Shown here in pieces: positions 12,496 to 24,181 of a stretch of 64,000 nt of DNA. The stretch's first letter is position 1, and the number at the start of each line of letters is the position of its first letter. The translations under genes were made by a program, and so were the position numbers. Origin of the DNA: Jacaranda mimosifolia (taxonomy: Eukaryota > Streptophyta > Magnoliopsida > Lamiales > Bignoniaceae); NCBI GenBank assembly GCA_018894105.1, contig CM032129.1:14391968-14455967 (forward strand), given 5' to 3'. A model generated the notes under the pieces. It was not told the DNA's origin. It ran no database searches and saw nothing but the letters and a program-made list of their open reading frames with translations.

Positions 12496-12849
12496 ATCCC
12501 CCACAAATCGATAGATAATGGCTATCAGATTCAACATAGCTTGCTTTCAGAAATGGTACCTTTCGATTTGAACCACTCCTTAAGTTATTCGACTTCTACC
12601 ATCACCGGGACAAATAGATCTAAGCCTTGAATTTGTACTCGTGATTGTGATAGCATCCATCAATAACAACAAGCTAAAGGCTATGCACTGATCTTTAGGG
12701 TTGACACATTAAGGTAATGTGTCCCGATCCTGTCTCATGAATGTTTGTTAAGGAACAACCCAATTCTTTTAGTCTCGGCCAAAGGACTACATTCACTTAG
12801 TTGTGCGTCTCCAAGGATGCACTACTCGCATCTTATCCAAAAGACTTGA

Positions 12850-13594
12850 ATCTATTCAGAGTTAAACTCTTATTGTACCAGCAGTAGTCAGCACCTATCA
12901 GGCAATCAGGGGAGAGACACCAAATACAAAGTATCAATCTAAATTTTAGGTGCAACTTGATATGCTCAGTAGCTTGTTTATACCACATTGAACCTACCTT
13001 GTGGGATCTCCACTTAGTAGGTTGAGTTGCCACTGCAGGTATATCACTGATGGGTTTCCAGTCCCATCCCTAGCCTGAATTTATGAACTTAGGACAAATT
13101 AAGTCCTTTAGTTAAAGGGTATGTAATGTTGTCTTTGGATCCAACAAAATCAATTGCAATAACTCTCTCAGATATTAACTCCCTTATAGACTTTAATCTA
13201 ACTTGGATGTGTCCTTAGTCTTTTGATTGAACTTTGAACTACTAATCTTTGCAATTGTGGTTTGATTATCACAATGTACAGTAATTCCCGGAAGAGGTTT
13301 GGTTACGATGGGCAATTGTACCATCAACCCATATAACTATTCTACCTCTGTCCCAGATGTGTGCAAAGCACACAACTCAGCCTCAAAGGTAGACTGGGTT
13401 ATCAAAGTCTGTTTAGAAGACTTCCAGGAGACAGTGCCCCCACCCAAGGTAAATTCATACCCTGTACACCTATTAATTCCGAAGTTTTTGGCTATCCAGC
13501 TAGCATCACTGAACCCTTCCAGCACTGTAGGAAATCTCTTGTAGTGTAATGCTAGTGAAGCTGAGCCATTTAGATATCGAAGTACCCTATCCAA
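12850..13594 (-). pseudogene. Copia RNase H domain, broken
   Basis: In the minus-strand frame 13594-13337, residues such as LEGFSDASW and SWKSSKQTLITQSTFEAE are the conserved copia RNase H motifs (D in SDASW, E in TFEAE). After a stop at about 13337 the frame continues with a recognisable HCDNQTTIA block, so the domain extends to about 12850 but is interrupted. The enzyme would degrade RNA in the RNA-DNA hybrid during reverse transcription. Confidence 0.85.
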
Positions 13595-13600
13595 AGCCTC

Positions 13601-14728
13601 CTAATAAGTTCGATTAGGACATCTTGTATATCTAGCAAGCTTAGAGACCGCAAATAAGATATCTGGTCTTGAGCTATTTGCAAGATACTGTAAGCTACCA
13701 ATTATTTGAGAACACCTAAACTGAGACACTGGTACACTAGTTTCATTCTTAAAGAGAGCTACTAAAAGATTATATGGTGTTTTTGCGATTCTACTTTGTT
13801 TATAGCCAAATTTCTCAATTATCTTCTCAACATAGTGAGACTGAAAGATTGCTATACCCTCAGTTGAACGAGTCAACTTAAGTCCAAGAATCATTTCCGC
13901 AACACCCATATCTTTCATTTCAAACTTATTCTTTAAGAAACATTTTGTCTCATTGATAATCTCAGTGTTGGAGCCAAACAACAGAATGTCATCTATATAA
14001 AGGCATAACACAATACAGTTATCACCTTAACTTTTTAGTAGATGCACTTGCCATTATCATTAACTTTGAAGCCAAATGACAATATGGTTTTGTCAAATTT
14101 TTCATGCCATTCTTTAGGTGCTTGTTTCAAATCATAAAGTGATTTAACAAGCTTGCAAACTTTTTGCTCATTTCTAGAAGCTACAAATCCCTCAGCTGAT
14201 CCATATATATTTCTTCCTCAAGATCACCATATAGAAATGCTGTTTTCACATCCATCTGGTGAATGGGGAAATCATATATGGAAGCCAGTGCTATAAGCAC
14301 TCGGATGGTGGTCAAATGAGCTATTGAGGAATAGGTGTCGAAATAATCTATTCCCTCTTTTTGCCTAAACCCTTTAGCAACTAGCCTGGCTTTAAACTTA
14401 TCAACAATCCCGTCAGACTTAAGTTTCTTTTTGAAGATCTATTGATTCCTATAGTAGTACACCCTGGAGGGAGATCAACTAATTCCCATGTCCCATTCGA
14501 GACAATAAAATCCATCTCACTCTTAATGGCTTCCTTCCAATGCTTAATTTTAGGAGAAGCCATAGTATCCTTGAAGGTAATAGGATCACCCTTAACATTG
14601 TAAGTAACAAAGTCACTCCTAAAGTCCTTAGTGATTCTAGCCCTTTTACTCCATCTGGGTTCATCCAATTTCTCAAGAACTGTGTTGGTACTACTAGGAC
14701 CAGCCCTTACATTTGTCATCTTTTCCAC
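13601..14728 (-). pseudogene. Copia reverse transcriptase, broken
   Basis: The minus-strand frame 14728-14381 carries the segment leading into the polymerase (KHWKEAIKSEMDFIVSNGTWELVD). Frame 14011-13601 carries the catalytic YIDD box (LCLYIDDILLFGSN), then the TRSTEGIAIFQSHYVEKI and SRPDILFAVSKLARY blocks. The 14380-14012 region between them has several stops. The fold is recognisable but not functional as written. Confidence 0.9.
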
Positions 14729-14776
14729 ATGATCAGGAATCGATGCAGACTCAAAGGTTGAATCTAAAGAAACATT

Positions 14777-15648
14777 TTAAGGTATCCCAATCTTCATGGG
14801 AAACACACTTTCAAAGAACGTAGCATCACAAAATTCGACTATAGTGTTCGTATCTATGCCTGGAATTTCTGATTTAATAACAAAATATCTCATAGCATAC
14901 GAATTTTCCACATAGCCTAGAAATACTGCATCAATAGTCTTAGGACTTAGTTTCTTTCTCTTGTATTCAGGGACTAAAACTTTTGCGAGACAGCCCACAC
15001 TCAGAAATATTTTAGACTAGGTTTCCTACCTTTCCAGAATTCAAATGGAGTGCTTTCTTTATGTTTTAGGGGAACTCTATTCAGAATATGGCAAGCCGTA
15101 TTCAGAGCTTTCCCCCATATGTACTTGGGCAGTCCAGAATTCAAAAGCAAACTGTTAATCATGTCTATAAAAGTTCTATTCTTTCATTCAGCTATCCCAT
15201 TTGAAACGGGAGAATAAGGAGCAATTTCTTCACGAATTATGCCAAAATTCTGGCAATATTCATGAAATAAGTTGGATCCATATTCTCCATCCCTATATGA
15301 TCTTAACCGTTTAAGTTTTCTACTAGTTTGTGTTTTAGTTTCATTTTTGAACGTAATGAACTTTTCTAGTGCTTCATCTTTATGTTTTAATAAATAGACA
15401 TAACAGTACCTACTGCTATCATCTATAAAGGTGATAAAGTATCTTTTATTGTCTTTTGTTAAGACCCCATTGAATTCACAAATATTTGTGTGTACTAAAT
15501 CAAGAATTTCAGTTTGCCTTTCAATCGAGTGGTAAGGCTTTCTAATTTGCTTAGCTTCAGCACAGATTTGACATTTATGACCTCGTTCAATTTCATTTTT
15601 AGGAATTAAATTTAAGTTCATCATTCGTTTGACAGAACTAAAATTCAA
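14777..15648 (-). pseudogene. Copia integrase, broken
   Basis: Frame 15648-15184 contains the zinc-binding end (CQICAEAK), the catalytic-core opening (LDLVHTNICEF), FITFIDDSSRYCYVYLL and the SPVSNGIAE box. In the RSDxGGEY motif, where the second catalytic Asp is expected, the sequence reads RSYRDGEYGS, so that Asp appears to be Tyr. A TGA follows GIAE where family members have Arg (CGA), a likely CpG mutation. The C-terminal part continues with LNRVPLKHKESTPFEFW and, in another frame at 14998-14777, GCLAKVLVPEYKRKKLSPK. Confidence 0.88.
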
Positions 15649-15747
15649 GTGTCCTAAACGACTATGCCAAATAGATGAATTCTCAATAACATTTATAACA
15701 GGAAAGTCAGGAAAGTCACTTGTATTAGAACCAATAAGGTTTTCAAC

Positions 15748-16194
15748 TCAAATTTTGAACAAACCATTGGAAAGATAACCTTTACAAATGAAAGAGCCGT
15801 AATGAAAATTTACAACTTTGTTTGACTTAAATGAAATTTCATAGCCCTCTCTAATTATTACAGGACCGCTAATGATATTTCTTTGGACTGCTAGAACATG
15901 ATGCGCCCTTTGCAGAGACAGTATACGCCCTGAAGGAAATTTTAGGTCCACACGTCCTATCTCAAACACTTTGGCTGCACTTGAGTTTCCTATCATCACA
16001 GTCCTTCCGTTAACAGACTGATAAGATACAAGCAGTAATTTGTCAGCACAAACGTGCACATTAGCACCAGTATCTATCAACCAATCACATAGTTCATAGA
16101 TAGAGAATAACTTGGGTTTAAAGGAAATGTACTCGTCAATAGATACATTAGGAACTCTAGCTTCGCTGGTGTCTCCAACAACCATGTTGACCAC
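15748..16194 (-). pseudogene. Copia aspartic protease region
   Basis: A 148-residue frame holds the protease active-site motif DWLIDTGANVHVCAD and a downstream VLAVQRNIISGP segment typical of the copia protease-to-integrase junction. It has no upstream fusion to gag because of stops, so no polyprotein can be made. The domain would cleave the Gag-Pol polyprotein. Confidence 0.87.
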
Positions 16195-16249
16195 TGGTCC
16201 AGCAGACTGGGCTTTAGCCTTGGCTTTCTTAGAGGGACACTCCTTAACC

Positions 16250-17040
16250 CAATGCCCTTTTTGTCCACAATTCTAGCAAGGCCTGTTTGCCTTTGGTTTC
16301 TTATTAATTTTGGCTTTTCCTTTATTGATGGTTTTAGAGTTCGAGTTCATGTTGACTTTCTTATTTCCTATTATTACATTTGCCTTAGGATGATACTCAA
16401 CAGGAACATTATGAGTTTGATTTTTGTGTTCCTCTTCAATGCTTATGGCGATCATCAGATCATCTAAAGTCAATTTCCCTTTTTGATGCTTTAGAGTTAT
16501 GCCGAAACTTTCCCAAGATTTGGGGAACTTATCGACAATCGAAATGACCATAAATTTTTCAGGAAGTTTTATTTCAACATCAGCCAGGGAGTGCTCTAGA
16601 TTGATTAATTCATATGTCTGTTCAGATACAGACCTGCCATCAACCATTTGATACGTCAGGAATTTGGAAACCGAATACTTTTCGAGCCCTTGCTCTTTAG
16701 TATTGTATTTCCTATTCAATTCATTCTATAAAGACTTAGTTGTATAGGAATCAGAACAGTATACATCAAAGAGTGTATCAAACAAAGCTGATAGAATCAC
16801 TCCTCGAACGATCTGATCCTTCATTTTCCAATCGGCTATTTCTTTAGTCTTGGGATTAGTTTCAGTTGGTTCTGGCATGGTGAACTGAATCAACGAAAGA
16901 AGACCTTTCATCGTCAACCAGATTTTCATGCGTTGTTGCCAACACTTAAAATACTGGCTCACGAATTTTTTTGGCAGTCCGAAAAGGTCAACTTTTGCTG
17001 ACACAATATCACCAACAACATGAAAATTTGAACCCATCAC
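16250..17040 (-). pseudogene. Copia gag with zinc knuckle, two nonsense codons
   Basis: Frame 17040-16726 begins MMGSNFHVVGDIV and shows a UBN2/copia gag signature (KCWQQRMKIWLTMKGLL). After a TAG it continues as NELNRKYNTKEQ, where the family normally has Trp (LW.EL). The downstream frame ends at a second TAG inside the zinc knuckle, again at a Trp position: C-stop-NCGQKGHWVKEC. Both stops fit a TGG to TAG change. Otherwise the frame is continuous, so these are point inactivations. Confidence 0.87.
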
Positions 17041-17184
17041 AGATATCTCAAAAAAAAAAATCCAAAATTAGAATATCCAGACAAAACAAAAAATTACAGA
17101 ATTTCCAGGCAAGATTCCTAGACAGGATATCTAATTAGAATTTCAGCAGATGAATAACACACAAAATAATTGTTTCTTCAAGAT

Positions 17185-18545
17185 TGTTGTTTCTAGATAT
17201 TCCAACATGCAGTAATGCACTACAATAGATATCACAATTGCAAATTATCAATCAAAAGATGAAAAAGATAATCATAAGAGGGCATAACATGCGCTTTTAT
17301 TAAATGAAACCTAAATATATCATGCTTGATCCGAATTATACAACAAGCATATTCAAGGGACAACAGAATTCATGCACATATATTTAACTAGATACGAGTC
17401 TAGGAAAAGCCAAAAATTACATATATCAACCAAGGCATAAAAAACAGTAAAGCATGCTGTCAGATTTATAAATATAGATGGAAAATGCTAAAGAAAACTT
17501 AGCTTAAGAATTCTGTATTGTAATAGAATCAATCAGACGACCAAATCACAGAATTCTTTTTGCCTTGAAAAAACGAACGCCCCGACTCACCAGTGCAACC
17601 GGTACAACGCTGCTCATCCCAGGATGAGATGGTCCAGAATGATCAGGTGTACTCCGTCTCGTTCACCTCTAACAGCACTAAGTCGCCAGGATCAAATAGC
17701 TAAATATCAGGATTTAGGGAAAGGGAAATGAGAATATCAGAATTAAAGGAGGGAATGTAAGAGAGGAATAACGAATAACGTAAGTAGATGGGGTACTTTT
17801 TTTGTGTGTCTTTCAAGTCTACCAAAGGCAAGTTATTTATAGGCGTAATTAGGGTTAGTTGCAGTTAAAGTCTGCCAGCTAATAGCCTCTAACATGTCAC
17901 TCGTCCAGTAGCATTCTGCCACGTCGCCTTTACATATCACACATCCAGCAACATTATGCCACGTTACGTAACCACCTCTGCCAAATCCCAGATTACCAGG
18001 CTAAATCTCTAACGGATCATCCACCCTTATCCGATTACAAGCCTCAGTTATCTTCAGACACTTATCCGATTCAAGCCCCGATTCGATTAAGTATTTTTGA
18101 ATTTTAAATTTAAATTCAAATTTTCAATTGAATTTCGTCCAAAAAGATAAGAATGAGACATTTGCCCAAACGCCCGCGACCCGGATTCGAAGCTCAGCCG
18201 GGCGGCGCGCACATGTGGTCCATTTATATGAACCCTTTAATGAGCACTTTAACAAGCATTCATACTTGAGTTCAATATAAACTACTCCACACTTGTTAAT
18301 AAAACTAATGTGGGACAAGTGAAGGGTTGAAGTAACCCTTCAACTCCTCCACTTGGTTATATAATTCACAAGCAAGCCTCCACTTTCTCAAAGTACTAAT
18401 GTGGGATAGTTCAACATATAACACTTTAACCATTTTTCCTTCCTACAATTCAACACTTTAATTATCTTTGGATTTCACCCATAATTGGCATCAATCTAAA
18501 TATAATCAAACATGTAATTAGGCTTTGATTATGCCAATTACAACA
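17185..18545 (-). repeat. 5' LTR of the copia element
   Basis: A 1361-bp direct repeat of 11099-12495. It starts TGTTGTTTCTAG and ends CCAATTACAACA in plus orientation, followed by the target duplication ATATT. Confidence 0.93.
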
Positions 18546-18944
18546 ATATTTATGAAGAAATACTTCATACAATACTGACATATATAATGAAGTAAAATAT
18601 GATATAAATTATATTGAAATAGATAATGTGAATTAATATTTAATCTATTAAGGAAAAAGTGATGGCAAGGAAAAGGAAAGAAAAGAAATGCATAAATCAA
18701 TAGATAATAGGGACTGCAAGAGATCACCCCTTTGTAATTTGTAATTACCCATCTTTCATTTTTTTTCCTTATGTACCAAATGCTACATGTACTCCAACCA
18801 CACATACGTAACAAATTTCTTATGCAATGAAGAGCAATCTCCCCATTTGTAATTTGCAACCCATCTTTTTTTCCTTTCCCCTTTCTCTCTCACTTGACAG
18901 GCATCTCATGTCTAGTTTTCAATAGAGAGGAGGAAGAAGGAAAA

Positions 18945-19691
18945 ATGACCTCTCCTTCTTCTTGTCCTTCCTCCACAGTGTACACATGTTCACCTCCACC
19001 TCACTATGCCATGCTAGACAGCAACCAATATTACAAAAATTGCGCCTATCCGCCATCCTCCTACCACTGCAACGTCCAACGTTACCCCTCCAAACACAGG
19101 AATTCATGTGTAGGAAGTTGCTGTAGGTGTATTTGTTGCTGCTGTTGTTTCCTATTTTTCTTCGTTATCATTATACTTCTCATGATTTTCACTATGTACC
19201 ACGTCTATGATCCCAAAATCCCTACTTACAAGGTCGAGGGCATTGGCATCAAATCCTTTGAAATTCATCCTGATTCTAGCCTCACAACTTGGTTTGAGGT
19301 CACTGTTAGAGCTATAAATCCCAATAGAAATATTGGATTCATATACGGCAATGATAGCTCAGTAGTGTTAAACCTATTCTGACGTCAATCTTTGCAGCGG
19401 AAAGCTCCCAACTTTCCATCAGGGCCACAAAAACACCACCATTATGAGAGTTGATTTGAAAGGGAAATCAAAGTTCAATCAGGCCTCCAACAGGCTTTCA
19501 CGAAGAGCCAAAACAACCACAAGATTCCATTGCTTGTGAAGGTCAAAGCATCCGTTGCAGTTGTGCTGGGAGAAATCCCACTAAGAGAAATCATGGCCTT
19601 TGTCAATTGTTCTCTAGTGGTGGACAACTTGTCGCCAAACAACAATGTCAGTATCATATCGAAAGAGACCCAGTATAATTTTGAGTTTTGA
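18945..19691 (+). pseudogene. LEA_2/NHL-type membrane protein gene with two compensating frameshifts
   Basis: The frame opens at ATG 18945 with a Pro/Ser/Tyr-rich cytosolic region, then a Cys-rich stretch (CCRCICCCCCF) and one membrane segment (LFFFVIIILLMIF). A LEA_2 beta-domain follows (NPNRNIGFIYGNDSSV). At about 19375 the family sequence (YSDVNLCSG, then QGHKN) moves to the next frame. At about 19480 it returns to the original frame (SGLQQAF, LVKVKAS, SLVVDNLS) and ends QYNFEF plus TGA at 19691. The total span matches a normal NHL-like protein of roughly 250 residues. Read literally, translation stops at 19380-19382 after 145 residues. Known family: NDR1/HIN1-like proteins at the plasma membrane, often stress- or defence-related. 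It is either a young pseudogene or has two sequence errors. The ATG at 18945 is preferred because the upstream extension lacks an ATG. Confidence 0.85.
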
Positions 19692-19788
19692 GGTTGCATG
19701 CATGCATGCATGAAATAACCTAAATTACAGCCAAGAAATTAAACACAAGGTAAGAATAATCTTTATGTATGGAAGCTTCTTATGTAGG

Positions 19789-19797
19789 TTTTCTTTA
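19789..19797. repeat. 9-bp target duplication (left), imperfect
   Basis: TTTTCTTTA abuts the element's left end. TTTTCTTAA at 21628-21636 abuts the right end and matches at 8 of 9 positions. Confidence 0.65.
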
Positions 19798-21627
19798 GGA
19801 AAATTTGCAATTTTGGTCCCTCAACTATTACCCATTTCGACTTCACTTTATTTTGATATGGGGCAAGCACATTTAGTCCATTTTTCATAAATTTTTTGCA
19901 TATTTGATCCAATTTTTCGTAGACTTAGTCCATCGGGCTGAAAAATTTACATTTGAGCCCGTACTTTGCCTAATTAGCTCTAATGAGGCTCAAATTTTGG
20001 GCATTTTTCGCTATTTGGCATAGAAGACCACGTCACCCGCCACTTGTGATGCCACATCACTCTAAACCCCCATCAATAAAAAATGCTTAAAATCCATTAT
20101 TAAAAAAAAAGATATATTAAAAAATATTAGATATACATTTACATACAAGGAAAATATGTAATATCATATATATATAGCTATGTATATAAACACAATATAT
20201 ATGTATGTACATATACACAGACACAAAAAGCATCCCTCCATTCACCCCTTCCATGACTTGCTACCAGATCCGGCAACTGCCCACTTGCTACTGCCATGGT
20301 TGCTTAATCTTTGCAGATGGGTGGATGGAGAGTGGAGCGGTGAAGGGATATATGTGTAGGGGCAGAAAGGCTTGGGGCGGGGAAGGGGATAATGTTAGGG
20401 CTTCGATAGCTACTGTGTGGTGAGGAAATAGGGGTAAGGTACCATGAGCAGCTGCTACATGGCAACCGCTATGGTTGCGAGCTTATGTGAGATGAGTTGG
20501 TTGGGGCAGGGGGAGGGATGTGAGGTAATGAGGAAGATGCTATTTTTAAGTGTGCTATTTTTAAATATTATTAAAACATAATGTTATTAAGTTTAATTAT
20601 TTGAATAAATTATTTATGTATATAATATTATTAAATAAATATTTTAAATAATAATTATTGTTTAATGTTATTGAATATGCATTTGGATATATTAGTTTTA
20701 AATTATTTATGTATTTTATTTTCAATAAATAAATTATTCAATTAAATTTAATAAAATTATTTGAAAAATATTTATTATGTTGAAATTGTTAAATATGTAA
20801 CCCGATTAATAAATATATTTAATATTTAATATTATTAAATAAATTTAATTATTTAAATAAAGTATGTGGATATGTGATATTATTAAATAGATTATTTAGG
20901 GATGACTATTATTTAACATGATTGAATAGGTGAAATTATTTTAGTTTTTTACTATATTTAATTATTTATTATTTTCATTTATTAATTAATAAATAATTCA
21001 GTAAATTTGCATAAATTATTTTAGACATAGTTATTATTATTAAAATTATTAATATCATATAATTAGATTTTTTTTTAAAAAAAATTTAACACTAGTGTTT
21101 TAGTACTTTTTTCCTTTTTAGATTTTTTAAATTTCTAATTATTTTTTTCTTTTTTTTTTCCCATCATTTTTTGCTTTTCACTTTAGGAACATTTTGTAGT
21201 TCCTTATTTTGGGTGATGTGGAGCTCAATGACAAATGTCAAAAAATCCCCAAAATTAACACTAGTGTTTTAATACTTTTTTCCATTTTAGATTTTTTAAA
21301 TTTCTAATTTTGTTATTTTTCTTTTTTTTTTCCAGCATTTTTTGCCTTTCACTTTAGGAACATTTTGTAGTTCCTTATTTTGGGTGATGTGGTAGCCAAC
21401 ATGGAGGGTGATGTGGAGCTCAATGACAAATGTCAAAAAATTCCCAAAATTTATGCCCAATTTAAGCTAGCTGAGCAATAGTTGAGCCCAATGGATTAAA
21501 TCAGCAAAAAATTGAATTAAATGTGCAAAAAATTTATGGACAATGGACCAAATGTGCTAACCCCATATTAAAATGGAGTGAAATCAAAATGGGTAATAGT
21601 TAAGGGACTAAAATTGTAATTTTTCCA
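19798..21627. mobile_element. Non-autonomous Mutator-like element, 1.83 kb
   Basis: Long terminal inverted repeats of about 300 bp: the left end GGAAAATTTGCAATTTTGGT pairs with the reverse complement of the right end, GGAAAAATTACAATTTTAGT. A nearly exact 9-bp target duplication and the long TIRs point to a MULE. The core (about 20220-20520) is markedly GC-richer than the flanks and contains CCATGG-type words shared with the elements at 21872 and 38020. A segment of about 169 bp is tandemly duplicated near the right TIR (21087-21451). No transposase frame was found. Confidence 0.82.
21087..21451. repeat. Tandem duplication, period about 169 bp
   Basis: The block starting TTAACACTAGTGTTTTAGTA near 21087 and running through CTCAATGACAAATGTCAAAA recurs from about 21256, with a 22-base insertion in the second copy. 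It lies at the inner edge of the right TIR of the 19798-21627 element, so the right TIR is partly doubled. Confidence 0.85.
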
Positions 21628-21862
21628 TTTTCTTAAAGAATTTTCTTATAGACAAGAAAAAGTGTAACTGCACTTCTACCACAATTGTTAGCAGGTGTTA
21701 GATGTTTAATTTAGGTTTTTTATTTTTCCTATTTATTCCAAAGTTATATAATGTTGTTTCATGTAATATGCAACATTAATTTTGACCTGTTCATAAAAAA
21801 CTAGTAGAAACTTGTGGTGCTGTATATATTTCATTTCAACTTTCCTGAGAACACATATAGAA

Positions 21863-21871
21863 ATTATTCTA
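21863..21871. repeat. 9-bp target duplication (left), exact
   Basis: ATTATTCTA, repeated exactly at 24080-24088, flanks the element 21872-24079. Confidence 0.88.
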
Positions 21872-24079
21872 AGGGCTAAATGCATTCTAGCCCCTGTGAT
21901 ACAGAAAAAGAGCAAAAAACGCTCTTGTGAAAAAAAAAGAGGCAACTCAACCCCTGTCATTTTAAAAAAGTAGCAATTTAACACATTCCGCCTAGCAGTG
22001 TATTGCACGAGCACCTAATGCAAGTTATATTGTATTTTTTGCGTCTAAAATGCCAATTTTACCCTCTTTTATCCTTAGTTATTTTACAAGAGTTTAGATT
22101 TTAATATTAGCCGTTGGATGCTTTTGCAAAAAACAAGGGTCGGATTAAACCTCATATATAAAAAAAGGGTAAATTGCATTTTTGGTCCCATAAGTTAGAC
22201 CTATTTGGATTTTGGTCTCATTCTTTATGACTTTCACACATTGTATCCAATAAGTTAACAGAGCCAGTCACGTGCCACTCATGTGGTCATTAAATTGGTG
22301 CTTTTTTGGTCCCATAAGTTAGGTCTTTTTGAATTTTGGCCTTAACAAAGTAAAGAACCATCAACCAATAAACCACCAATAGATATAGCAATATAGTTTG
22401 CCTTTTATGAAGTTTTATCAACTTTTTTTGTTCATTAGATTAAGCATTCTAAGCAACCCAAGTAGCACTTGTCTTCTTTTTTCACACATTTAAGGACTTT
22501 CCAAGCAAAGAAACCACACCTATTATTAATGGAAGCACAACCATGAACTCTCAATGAGGTTTTCAATGGAAGTGGTGTGTCTAAAAAAATGGCACTTTCA
22601 CTTCCAGCCATTTTGCTTTCATCCTCTGCCAAAATTTATTGGTGCTCTAGTTGGGACAAAAAATTCAAACAAGCCTAACTTATGGAACCAAAAATGCTCA
22701 ACTTAACGGCCACGTGAGCGGCACATGAGTCGCTCTGTTAATTTTTGGAGTGAAGCCCTTTTGAGTCCTCAAATTGAAAAAGAAAAATGCATTTATTAGA
22801 AACAATGTGTGAAACTGATAAAAAATGGGACAAAAATTCAAATAAGCCTAATTTATGGAACCAAAGATACAATTTACCCTATAAAAATGTATATATAAAT
22901 ATATATTATCTAATCAATACATATTATATATATATATATTAAGTGTGTATATTATACCCCAATCCACTAACCACCATTCTCCATTCCCCACACTCACGTG
23001 CCCCCCCCCCCAAGAAAATAAAATAGGGAATGGTGGTGGTGTATATGTATTTAATAAATAAAGATATTATTACACACACACACACATATTTATATTTCCA
23101 ACCCCCCATCCCTATAACTCCACCAGTGGGTGGTGCATATATTTTTGATAAATAAATATATGTAATCACATATATATTATGCATTGTATATAAATTTATA
23201 TTTATATATATACATATTTATATCCAAACCAACCACCTTCTCATCCCCCTGCCCCTCCTAACCATTGTGTGGCTGCCGTGGCAGCCAAGAGAAGAAAATG
23301 GATGACTTTCTTCTGTGCAACCTAAGACGCGCCTTGAGTTGGAGGAAAATTGTTGGCTCACGGCGGCTATGGCCAACATTGAGTTGGAGGAGGCACCTTG
23401 AGGAAACGACAATCATGGAAAACACAAGCGGCCATGGCCATAGCCACCATGAGTAATAGAGATGGCCAGGATCCAGCTGGATTTGGCCAACAATAGCACC
23501 TAGCCATGGTGGACGTGTTAATAGATGGTCGAGGTATTTGGGTCAGTGAGAGCGGTGGTGGTGGCAGTGGTGTTGGCTGTGGAATGAAGAAGATAATGAC
23601 AAATAAAAAAGGAATTCAGAAAAAGAAAGATAAAATAGAAAAAAAATAAAATAAAATTTAAATTTTAATCAATTACAATGTTAAATGGGTAGCAAACAAA
23701 GGTTGCTGGGGTTATATATATATAAATATGTATATATATAAATTTATATTTATATATAAAGAATATTGAATATATTTATTTTTATATATATCTATATTTG
23801 TATATGAATATGTATCTACATACGTTTCTATAAATAATATTGAATCTAAACCATTAATCTTTTTTTCTCTAATTTATTTTTTAAGTAAGGTAAAATAGAT
23901 AAGATACTACTTATACGAGGGTATTTTTGTTCTTACACTCAAAAAATCTTACTAAAGGGAAAAAGGGAAGCAGTGTGCAACTTTTCTAAAATCACAGGGA
24001 GCCGGGTTACCTATTTTTGTTTCACATAGAGTTTTTTTGCTCTTTTCCTATATCATAAGGAGGTAGAATACAATTTTCC
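21872..24079. mobile_element. Non-autonomous Mutator-like element, 2.2 kb, carrying a nested element
   Basis: The left end AGGGCTAAATGCATTCTAG aligns with the reverse complement of the right end (GGAAAATTGTATTCTACC). The inverted repeat continues for at least 130 bp (AAAAGAGCAAAAAA blocks on both sides). An exact 9-bp duplication ATTATTCTA flanks it. Another inverted-repeat element (22167-22879) sits in its left third. The core near 23220-23600 is GC-rich with CATGGCCAT words, like the cores of the 19798 and 38020 elements. No transposase was recognised. Confidence 0.85.
22167..22879. mobile_element. Nested inverted-repeat element, about 0.71 kb
   Basis: The left end GGGTAAATTGCATTTTTGGT and the reverse complement of the right end (GGGTAAATTGTATCTTTGGT) form TIRs that continue through TTGGATTTTGGTC / TTGAATTTTTGTC blocks and an ACACATTGT word. 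The flanks are AT-rich (TATAAAAA on both sides), so a target duplication of about 9 bp is possible but cannot be proven. It lies inside the 21872-24079 element and is therefore the younger insertion. Confidence 0.72.
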
Positions 24080-24181
24080 ATTATTCTAATTAGTCTATAT
24101 ATAGCTTTTGCAGCTGCAACTATTATCACTGTATTGGTCATTATTATTATATTCCTCCCAAAACTATCTACTTGGGTTTAA

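Larger units (their letters stand above)
11099..18545 (-). mobile_element. Complete but decayed Ty1/copia LTR retrotransposon
   Basis: Two direct LTRs (11099-12495 and 17185-18545) begin TGTTGTTTC and end TACAACA, and are flanked by the exact 5-bp duplication ATATT. The minus-strand order between them is gag, protease, integrase, reverse transcriptase (YIDD), RNase H, which is the copia order. Read in element orientation, a purine-rich tract (GTGGGGGAT) adjoins the 3' LTR. The position after the 5' LTR does not show the TGGTATCAGAG primer-binding site usual for copia elements. Every coding segment is interrupted by stops or frameshifts, so the element cannot move on its own. By eye about 11 mismatches occur in the first ~170 aligned LTR bases, mostly transitions, so it is not very recent. 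Confidence 0.93.

Noticed and set aside
13299..13544. Plus-strand frame of 81 residues
   Set aside because: It is the antisense shadow of the copia RNase H frame.
20205..20423. 72-residue plus frame in the GC-rich core of a Mutator-like element
   Set aside because: No transposase or host-protein motif is visible, and its openness can be explained by base composition.
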